Positions 1 to 4,576 of a stretch of 19,675 nucleotides of DNA are shown in pieces. The DNA lies in contig URIR01000038.1 in NCBI GenBank assembly GCA_900547955.1, positions 1 through 19,675 of the forward strand, given 5' to 3'. Made by a program: the position numbers and the translations under genes. Source of the DNA: an uncultured Eubacteriales bacterium. Lineage in GTDB: Bacteria; Bacillota; Clostridia; Christensenellales; QALW01. Position 1 is the first letter of the stretch. Each line of letters opens with the position of its first letter. The notes beneath the pieces are model-generated. The model was not told the origin of the DNA and searched no databases. It saw only the letters and a program-made list of their open reading frames with translations.

Positions 1-6
1 TCGTCT

Positions 7-35
7 ATAATACCAAACCTCCTCCCCTTTGTCAA
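7..35 (-). promoter_or_regulatory. Sigma-A-type promoter reading off the left edge
   Basis: On the minus strand there is a perfect -35 TTGACA (30-35) and a -10 TATTAT (7-12) separated by exactly 17 bases, with an A/T-rich run just upstream of the -35. Transcription would begin close to base 1 and run leftwards out of the window, so the driven gene is not visible. The rest of 1-268 is AT-rich and holds no convincing gene. Confidence 0.7.
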
Positions 36-268
36 CTACTTTTTTTATTTTTTATAAGTTTTATTTTTTAATATTAATAAACGCATTATAATTCGCCCCG
101 TACAGACTTATTTTGCTCAGCGCGCCTCCTGCTAAAGCGCTAAAAATAAAATGCAGATAAAATTCCCAGAATAGCGCGCGGCTTGTGCGCGCAAACTATA
201 AACGCAGTAAAATCCAAACCGGTTTTGCTTTTATATATAATGAATTTTGACACGGAGGTATTTAATTT

Positions 269-439
269 ATGAACAGCAATAATAAAATAAACCGCAGCAT
301 AGGCTGTACTGTTCAGCAGTGCAAATATCATTGCGGGCAATCTGACAACTGTACTTTAGATTATATACAAATTGGCACTCACGAAGCTAATCCCACAAAA
401 ACCGAATGTACCGACTGCCGTTCCTTTGAATTAAAATAA
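269..439 (+). CDS. DUF1540 cysteine-rich small protein (56 aa)
   Basis: This is a 56-residue ORF with a good ribosome binding site (GGAGG at 254-258, ten bases before the ATG). The protein has six cysteines (13, 18, 22, 28, 47, 50) in the pattern expected of DUF1540: an IGCTVQQCKYH start, a C-x-L-x-x-I-x-I middle and a final T-x-C-x-D-C-x-x-F. DUF1540 proteins are common in Clostridia; the cysteines suggest metal binding, but their function is not established. A TATAAT lies at 236-241, although no good -35 is visible at the right distance. The gene is followed by its own terminator, so it looks monocistronic. Family assignment rests on the cysteine pattern; no function is claimed. Confidence 0.85.
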   Translation: MNSNNKINRSIGCTVQQCKYHCGQSDNCTLDYIQIGTHEANPTKTECTDCRSFELK

Positions 440-451
440 TGTTTCCTTTAT

Positions 452-485
452 GGTCCCCGTATTTCTGGCGGGGACCTAATTTTTA
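452..485 (+). terminator. Rho-independent terminator after the DUF1540 gene
   Basis: An 8-bp perfect stem GGTCCCCG (452-459) / CGGGGACC (469-476) with a 9-base loop is followed by TAATTTTTA. It begins 13 bases after the DUF1540 stop codon. Confidence 0.85.
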
Positions 486-497
486 CATTAGTTGGCA

Positions 498-525
498 TTG
501 ACATATTGTCCAAAAAGATTATAAT
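498..525 (+). promoter_or_regulatory. Promoter of the XRE regulator gene
   Basis: TTGACA (498-503) and TATAAT (520-525), both perfect, are separated by 16 bases. The start of transcription would be near 532, giving a leader of about 130 bases before the XRE start codon. Confidence 0.75.
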
Positions 526-544
526 ATATTGGGTCAGACAATAT
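503..544. promoter_or_regulatory. Inverted repeat spanning the XRE promoter (candidate operator)
   Basis: ATATTGTC (503-510) and GACAATAT (537-544) form a perfect 8-bp inverted repeat with 26 bases between the arms. One arm begins at the last base of the -35 and the other lies just past the predicted start, so the -10 sits between them. This is a natural place for autorepression by the downstream XRE protein, but the binding protein is an inference. Confidence 0.45.
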
Positions 545-664
545 AAATCTAAATGCAGTACACCCGAATAAAGGCAAATAAACTGTAACTGCTTAAAGAA
601 ATACGCATGCATTTAAGATTTTATTTTCAAGCATGGTTGCTAACTATATGTAGGATGTGATTTA

Positions 665-991
665 ATGTTTGCCAGCCGACTGCGCGCTTTAAGAAAAGAG
701 CGTGGACTTACCCTTCAGCAGCTTGCTAAGCATTTCGGTATGAGCCATTCCACGTTGTCCAAATATGAAACGGGCAGCCGGAAGCCTGATATGGAAATGC
801 TTAAAAAGCTAAGCGATTTTTTTGGAGTAAGCGTTGATTATTTAATAGGCGAATCCCCTGTGCGCGATAAAGAAGAAACAGTAATATTAAATAAAAGCAT
901 AAACATGCCCGAGCTGCCGCCCGAAGCCTATAAGGAATTGGAAGACTTTATTGAATATTTGCGCAAAAAATATAACAACAAAAAAAAATAA
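665..991 (+). CDS. XRE-family helix-turn-helix repressor (108 aa)
   Basis: Residues 4-60 form an HTH_3/XRE (Cro/C1-type) DNA-binding domain: LRALRKERGLTLQQLAKHF, then MSHSTLSKYETGSRKPD for the recognition helix region, then LSDFFGVSVDYLIG. After a short linker, the C-terminus (PELPPEAYKELEDFIEYLRKKY) is an amphipathic helix of the kind often seen in Bacillota XRE repressors paired with ImmA-like proteins. The start has an AGGATG-like ribosome binding site near 652-657. The gene has its own strong promoter and is followed 93 bases later by an ImmA-like gene on the same strand. The layout resembles the ImmR-ImmA module of mobile elements such as ICEBs1, but no integrase or transfer gene is visible here. 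Confidence 0.9.
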   Translation: MFASRLRALRKERGLTLQQLAKHFGMSHSTLSKYETGSRKPDMEMLKKLSDFFGVSVDYLIGESPVRDKEETVILNKSINMPELPPEAYKELEDFIEYLRKKYNNKKK

Positions 992-1011
992 CATTTTTTT
1001 ACAAAAAGGGC

Positions 1012-1040
1012 TTGCATTCTAGTTGACATTATGCTATAAT
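1012..1040 (+). promoter_or_regulatory. Promoter of the ImmA-like gene
   Basis: TTGCAT (1012-1017) and a perfect TATAAT (1035-1040) are separated by 17 bases. A second TTGACA at 1023-1028 is only six bases from the -10 and cannot serve as its -35. The predicted transcription start falls at about 1047, inside the LexA-type box. Confidence 0.65.
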
Positions 1041-1045
1041 TTAAT

Positions 1046-1059
1046 CGAACAAATGTTCT
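1046..1059 (+). promoter_or_regulatory. LexA/DinR-type SOS box
   Basis: CGAACAAATGTTCT matches the Gram-positive SOS box CGAACRNRYGTTYG at 13 of 14 positions, with the diagnostic GAAC-N4-GTTC complete. It lies six bases downstream of the -10 TATAAT and overlaps the predicted start, where bound LexA would block transcription of the ImmA-like gene. The match is seen directly; LexA control is inferred. Confidence 0.65.
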
Positions 1060-1084
1060 TTTAAATTAAAGGAGATGTCACAAA

Positions 1085-1543
1085 ATGTGTTTGCAAGCGG
1101 ATCTTCTTAAATTAGCGGAAAGCAACGGAATAAAAATTGAAATGTGCAGGCTCCCGCTGGGACTGAACAGCATTTTTACCCAGCTTAAAGAATGCCCGGT
1201 AATCATATGCTTAAATAACGCATTAAGCGGCCCCGAAACTACCATAGAGCTTGCGCTGTGCCTTGGATATTACTTTACTCTCAGTCAAAGCGGGCCGTCC
1301 AACGAGGAAAAGCGCGCTCAGGCCGAAGAATGGGCATATTCCCGGCTTATACCCGTAGAAACCTTTATAGACGCCTTTAAAAACGGCGCTGCAGACATGG
1401 AGGGAATAGCTAAATATACCGGCCTGACGCCTGATTTTATACGAAAAGCCGCCCAATATTATTCCGGACGGCTGGGTTCATATATAACGCTGGGCTCATT
1501 CTGCGTAATTTTCGAGCCGCTAAGCATAGTTCAGAAATTTTAA
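1085..1543 (+). CDS. ImmA/IrrE-like protein lacking the HExxH motif (152 aa)
   Basis: The order of parts is that of the ImmA/IrrE (DUF955) family: an N-terminal GIKIEMCRLPLGLNSIF stretch, an ICLNNALS strand, the motif helix, then EEKRAQAEEWAYSRLIPVETF, the family's E-x-x-A-x-x-x-A-x-x-L-(I/L)-P signature. The helix that normally reads AHELGH or AEELGH reads ALCLGY here, so both zinc histidines and the catalytic glutamate appear to be missing. Family members cleave XRE repressors such as ImmR. This one, next to an XRE gene, probably cannot cleave and might act only by binding. The ribosome binding site is AAAGGAG (1068-1074). A LexA-type box sits at the predicted transcription start. Family assignment is fairly sure; loss of catalysis is a reading of one motif. 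Confidence 0.75.
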   Translation: MCLQADLLKLAESNGIKIEMCRLPLGLNSIFTQLKECPVIICLNNALSGPETTIELALCLGYYFTLSQSGPSNEEKRAQAEEWAYSRLIPVETFIDAFKNGAADMEGIAKYTGLTPDFIRKAAQYYSGRLGSYITLGSFCVIFEPLSIVQKF

Positions 1544-1605
1544 AAGATATTAAAAAGCTTAATTACCACCATATATTAATTGTTAAAGGCGCATAGTGAA
1601 TTTTC

Positions 1606-2280
1606 TCAAAACGCTCCGTACTCTTTCAAATACCGTTCCATAGCGGCTTTTCTTTCATCGTCTATATATATTGTTCCGTCTATAGGTTTATTATGGAGAT
1701 ATTCTATTATATCCAAAACGGTGCAGATAGCGTAAACCTCAAGCCCGTAAGCGTCTTTGACCTCTCTTAAGGCGCTGCCGCCTTTAAGCCCTTTTTCGCA
1801 TCTGTCTACCGATACTATTAAAGCCTGCGCCTTAGCTCCGCAGCCCTTTATAATGGGCACCGACTCGCTTACCGACGTGCCTGCAGTTACAACGTCCTCT
1901 ATTATGCATACTCTTTCATCCCTCCCCGGCTTATGGCCTATCAGCGACCCGCCCTCGCCATGGTCCTTCTGCTCCTTGCGGTTAAAGCAATATTTAACGT
2001 CCCTGCCGTAGGTCTCATAAAGCGCAGCCGAAGTAACCGCCGCAAGAGGTATGCCCTTATACGCCGGGCCATAGAGCACCTCAAACTCCGCGCCGTTATT
2101 TTCAAGGCAGCGGGCGTAAAAGCGGCCCAGCCTGCTTAACTGGCTTCCGCTTGTATAATTGCCCGTATTAATGAAATAAGGAGTTTTCCTTCCGCTTTTA
2201 GTTGTAAAATCTCCGAAGGTCAGCACTCCTGATTTAACCATAAATTCGATAAACTCATATTTATTAGCGTTTTGATTCAT
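1606..2280 (-). CDS. pyrE: Orotate phosphoribosyltransferase
   Basis: The enzyme joins orotate to PRPP to give orotidine 5'-monophosphate in cytosolic pyrimidine synthesis. Hallmarks are visible: TTKSGRKTPYF (26-36), GPAYKGIPLA (71-80), the flexible catalytic loop RKEQKDHGEGG (101-111) and the PRPP-binding motif VCIIEDVVTAGTS (124-136). Its 224 residues fit the longer bacterial PyrE form. The start ATG is preceded by AAAGGA about eight bases upstream. It stands alone here: no other pyr gene lies next to it, and the lipoprotein gene diverges from it. A promoter and a structured leader precede it. It converges on the ImmA-like gene with about 60 bases between the stop codons and no clear terminator. 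Confidence 0.95.
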   Translation of the reverse strand: MNQNANKYEFIEFMVKSGVLTFGDFTTKSGRKTPYFINTGNYTSGSQLSRLGRFYARCLENNGAEFEVLYGPAYKGIPLAAVTSAALYETYGRDVKYCFNRKEQKDHGEGGSLIGHKPGRDERVCIIEDVVTAGTSVSESVPIIKGCGAKAQALIVSVDRCEKGLKGGSALREVKDAYGLEVYAICTVLDIIEYLHNKPIDGTIYIDDERKAAMERYLKEYGAF

Positions 2281-2307
2281 TTAAACCATCCTTTAATCAG
2301 CATTTTC

Positions 2308-2365
2308 AGCCGTTTGAAAGCGTTTTGCTGCGTAAAGCGCAGACAACGCTCTCCCTAATTCGGCT
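2308..2365 (-). promoter_or_regulatory. Structured 5' leader of pyrE
   Basis: Three nested inverted repeats share one axis: AGCCG (2308-2312) / CGGCT (2361-2365), AGCGTT (2319-2324) / AACGCT (2345-2350), and CTGCG (2328-2332) / CGCAG (2338-2342) around a five-base loop. It lies between the predicted pyrE promoter and start codon, so the message would carry a long hairpin. I see no clear PyrR-binding consensus and no T-run, so its regulatory role is unknown. Confidence 0.45.
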
Positions 2366-2375
2366 TATTAAAGTT

Positions 2376-2404
2376 ATTATCCGATAAAATTCAAATTATG
2401 TAAA
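2376..2404 (-). promoter_or_regulatory. pyrE promoter
   Basis: On the minus strand TTTACA (2399-2404) and GATAAT (2376-2381) are separated by 17 bases. It gives a leader of about 90 bases containing the nested hairpin. It is back to back with the lipoprotein promoter, with six bases between the two -35 elements. Confidence 0.6.
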
Positions 2405-2410
2405 GTACAT

Positions 2411-2439
2411 TTGAAATTTAGGCGCGGTTATAGTATAAT
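2411..2439 (+). promoter_or_regulatory. Promoter of the lipoprotein gene
   Basis: TTGAAA (2411-2416) and a perfect TATAAT (2434-2439) are separated by 17 bases and lead directly into the lipoprotein gene. Confidence 0.65.
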
Positions 2440-2486
2440 ATAATAAATTTTTAGAAAGAGAGGCCGTTACCGGCTCGCATTAAGCT

Positions 2487-3077
2487 ATGAAGATTTTACG
2501 CAGTCTTACAACCCTGATATTAACCGCAGCATGTGCCTGCGGCCTGGCCGCCTGCGCTCAAAGCCCCATTTCTCCTTCGGCTCAGCTCACGGCGGGCACG
2601 CCTGCAAGCGGAGACAAAACATGGTCGTCAACTAATTTTGAAATAAACCTGAGCTATCCCCATACATGGTATCTATCCGCCGACCAGACGGCTCTGGCCA
2701 TGTTTATTTCTCCTGCAGACGACCGAACACCCGATTTCAGGGAATATATCGCCGTAGGCGGAGAGGCGAACGACGATGATTTAACTCTTGAAGAAATAGC
2801 TCAAAATACCTTCAAGGGAGTACAGGACGTATTTAATGATATTGAAATAATAAGCACTCAGGACGTAAAAGTAGGGCAATATGACGGACTGCTTTATATT
2901 TTCGGCGGCGAAGCCTCCAACGAAGAGCTGGGGCCGACGGGCACCTATTACTGGTATCAGTATACCTGGCTCACCTCCAGCGCCTCCTACAGCCTGACCT
3001 TAACCACCACCAAGGAAATGAGCGAGGAATATTTTGAAGTACTGAATTATATTAAGGATTCGCTGGATTTAGCCTAA
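2487..3077 (+). CDS. Secreted lipoprotein with a PsbP/DcrB-like domain (196 aa)
   Basis: The N-terminus is a lipoprotein signal: MKILR, a hydrophobic stretch, then the lipobox L20-A21-A22-C23, so the mature protein would be lipidated at Cys23 and held on the outer face of the membrane. A serine/proline-rich linker follows to about residue 45. The rest (INLSYPHTWYLS, LAMFISPADD, SLTLTTTKEMSEEYFEVLNYIKDSLDL) has the order of parts of PsbP/DcrB-like proteins, a fold of unclear function in Bacillota lipoproteins. An in-frame TAA lies six bases upstream, so this ATG is the earliest start, yet the nearest SD-like bases (GAGAGG, 2458-2463) are over 20 bases away. A small hairpin GCCG/CGGC (2463-2474) lies between and could shorten the gap. 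A weak terminator-like palindrome follows at 3122-3139. The lipoprotein call is firm; the fold is a guess. Confidence 0.8.
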   Translation: MKILRSLTTLILTAACACGLAACAQSPISPSAQLTAGTPASGDKTWSSTNFEINLSYPHTWYLSADQTALAMFISPADDRTPDFREYIAVGGEANDDDLTLEEIAQNTFKGVQDVFNDIEIISTQDVKVGQYDGLLYIFGGEASNEELGPTGTYYWYQYTWLTSSASYSLTLTTTKEMSEEYFEVLNYIKDSLDLA

Positions 3078-3221
3078 GCTTATAATAATGCGCCCAGCGG
3101 CTGCTTTTAGCCGTTCCAGCTCGCTTTTAAGCGGTTTTGACCCGCGTAGGACCGCGTCCCTTCCCCGCTTTAAGGTCCAGGGGCGCAGCCTGGTTCCTGC
3201 GCAATGAAGGAGCAATTTTCC

Positions 3222-3842
3222 ATGAAATACAGGCATATTGTATTTGACGTAGACGGAACGTTAATAGATACCAGAGAGGCCGTGCTTAATTCTCTTAAAG
3301 ATACCATCGAATATGTAAAGCGTTCTCCCGTCCGAACGGAGGAGCTTACTTTTGCGCTGGGAATTACCGGCCGGGATACACTTGCCCTGCTGGACGTCCC
3401 GGATATTCCCTTTGCGCTGAATCTATGGCTGGAAAATATGAAAAAATACAAGGACAGCATACGCGTATTCAATCAAATTCCCCATCTGCTTAAGCGGCTG
3501 AAATCTTCCGGCTGCCAGCTTGGCATTGTAACCTCCAAAACACGGGCGGAATTTGCAGCTGATTTCAGCGTATTCGGCATTGACGGCTATTTTGAATACA
3601 TTGTCTGCGCCGACGACACCCAAAGGCACAAGCCGCATCCCGAGCCATTATTAAAATATATGGCTTTAGCCGGCTGCACGGGGGAAGAAACACTATACAT
3701 CGGAGACAGTCCCTATGATATTGAATGCGCTCAAAAAGCCGGAACACATTTTGCTTTAGCGGGCTGGGGCGCTGCCGAGGGGCTGAACGCTCCGGTTATA
3801 TTCGGCACTCCGCTCGACGCCGAAAAGGCGCTGCTTGATTAA
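3222..3842 (+). CDS. HAD-superfamily phosphatase, phosphoglycolate phosphatase/PpaX-like (206 aa)
   Basis: All four HAD motifs are present: I, FDVDGTLID with nucleophile D9 and acid D11; II, IVTSKT with T104; III, K137 in RHKPHPEPL; IV, YIGDSPYDIECA with D162 and D166. A helical cap lies between motifs I and II (about 18-85). This is the layout of subfamily I phosphatases such as phosphoglycolate phosphatase, PpaX or beta-phosphoglucomutase; the substrate cannot be told from sequence. An upstream in-frame ATG at 3204 exists, but the AAGGAG at 3207-3212, nine bases before the ATG at 3222, lies inside that longer version. The later start is therefore preferred and places the nucleophile at the usual distance from the N-terminus. 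Confidence 0.88.
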   Translation: MKYRHIVFDVDGTLIDTREAVLNSLKDTIEYVKRSPVRTEELTFALGITGRDTLALLDVPDIPFALNLWLENMKKYKDSIRVFNQIPHLLKRLKSSGCQLGIVTSKTRAEFAADFSVFGIDGYFEYIVCADDTQRHKPHPEPLLKYMALAGCTGEETLYIGDSPYDIECAQKAGTHFALAGWGAAEGLNAPVIFGTPLDAEKALLD

Positions 3843-3912
3843 ATCCAGTTAATCCGGTTTACCCCTTGCGGCAAAAGCCGAGCCTTTAAGCTTTTATACG
3901 CGCTGTTGATAC

Positions 3913-4037
3913 TGTGGAGAAGTAGCCGCCATGCATATGAGCGTTTTACAGGCGATTTGGGGATAACTATGTGGGCAATGTGGATAACTTTTCGCAGTTT
4001 CCCACCTGATTTTATAATTATGGACAGGTTATCCACA
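3913..4037. other. Cluster of DnaA-box-like sites beside an AT-rich tract
   Basis: Against TTATCCACA (reverse TGTGGATAA) I find perfect boxes at 3979-3987 (minus sense) and 4029-4037 (plus sense), one-mismatch boxes at 3913-3921 (TGTGGAGAA) and 3958-3966 (TGGGGATAA), and a two-mismatch box at 3970-3978 (TGTGGGCAA). The two perfect boxes extend to a 10-bp inverted repeat TGTGGATAAC / GTTATCCACA. A very AT-rich tract follows (about 4038-4106). This is the make-up of a bacterial origin or of a DnaA-titrating or regulatory cluster. No dnaA, dnaN or rpmH is nearby, and the flanking genes do not point away from it. Confidence 0.6.
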
Positions 4038-4103
4038 GTTTTTGCTTAAAATTAATAAGCCGTTTGCTTTTTATTAACATTATAATGTTTATTCTTTAAT
4101 TAA

Positions 4104-4136
4104 AAAGCGCTCGTTCCACAATAAAACGAGCGCTTT
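4104..4136. terminator. Strong 12-bp hairpin, bidirectional terminator-like
   Basis: AAAGCGCTCGTT (4104-4115) and AACGAGCGCTTT (4125-4136) pair perfectly around a nine-base loop. On the minus strand it is followed by TTTTTAATTAAAG, a proper U-tract; on the plus strand the stem ends in TTTCTTA. No minus-strand gene upstream of it is convincing, so it may simply insulate the AT-rich tract. Confidence 0.6.
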
Positions 4137-4283
4137 CTTACAGGCAAAAATGCGTATTGCCCTTATCGCTCAGTCCGTGCATTAAAAATTGATTTTTCCC
4201 GCCTTCAACAGTTCGGACGCCGCCGCAAGCCTGCCCAAAGCCATTAGGCCGCCTCCGGCGTTCGGCTGCCCGATAGCCCTGCT

Positions 4284-4307
4284 GGGGGGCGGGGGTGGGT
4301 GGGCGGG
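4284..4307 (+). other. Very strong G-quadruplex motif
   Basis: The plus strand reads G6-C-G5-T-G3-T-G3-C-G3: five runs of three or more guanines joined by single bases. Single-base loops are the most stable class of intramolecular G-quadruplex. The motif is in non-coding DNA; a minus-strand ORF through it would encode a run of prolines and is not believed. Confidence 0.7.
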
Positions 4308-4308
4308 A

Positions 4309-4419
4309 GCTTTTTCTTCCGCCGCCTGAAAAATAAAAAAACTGAACAGCTTAAAATTCGCTTTAAGCACAGAAAAACTAAAAACCGTCTTTCGTTTTAA
4401 AATAGGCGGAAGAAAAAGC
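4309..4419. repeat. 15-bp inverted repeat with an 81-base spacer
   Basis: GCTTTTTCTTCCGCC (4309-4323) is matched by its exact reverse complement at 4405-4419. The left arm directly follows the G-quadruplex motif and the right arm directly abuts the hairpin at 4420-4442. The spacer is AT-rich with no recognised gene. Confidence 0.6.
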
Positions 4420-4442
4420 ACGCCCGGCTTTAAGCCGGGCGT
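4420..4442 (-). terminator. GC-rich hairpin, minus-strand terminator-like
   Basis: ACGCCCGGCTT (4420-4430) and AAGCCGGGCGT (4432-4442) pair around a single central base. Read on the minus strand it is followed by GCTTTTTCTTC, a U-rich tail. No gene ending here on that strand is convincing. Confidence 0.45.
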
Positions 4443-4495
4443 AAAAATTTACCAATCCATCTGCTTTGTAAAACGCCGCTTAAGCGCGTCCGCCG

Positions 4496-4524
4496 TTTAT
4501 GATTTGACCACATCCGCATATAAT
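4496..4524 (+). promoter_or_regulatory. Possible promoter of the nucleotidyltransferase gene
   Basis: A perfect TATAAT (4519-4524) is preceded at 17 bases by a poor -35, TTTATG (4496-4501). The leader would be about 45 bases and includes the AAAGGAG ribosome binding site (4563-4569). Confidence 0.4.
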
Positions 4525-4576
4525 ATCCTGAATTGAGCAAAAATAGATAAAACGCTATTTTGTAAAGGAGCAGGAT

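Noticed and set aside
1023..1040. TTGACA at 1023-1028 as a -35 for the ImmA-like gene
   Set aside because: It is only six bases from the TATAAT; TTGCAT at 1012-1017 has the proper 17-base spacing.
1757..2139. Plus-strand ORFs antisense to pyrE
   Set aside because: pyrE on the minus strand has complete motifs; these are shadows of its codon pattern.
3204..3221. Upstream ATG for the HAD phosphatase
   Set aside because: The AAGGAG for the next ATG lies inside this segment, so the ATG at 3222 is the better start.
3839..4036. Minus-strand ORF of 65 codons across the DnaA-box cluster
   Set aside because: No ribosome binding site; the DNA is better explained as a cluster of DnaA-box-like sites.
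4182..4421. Minus-strand ORF of 79 codons with a proline run
   Set aside because: It runs through the G-quadruplex and an inverted repeat, which explain the proline run and composition. It has no ribosome binding site, and a terminator-like hairpin lies at its own start.
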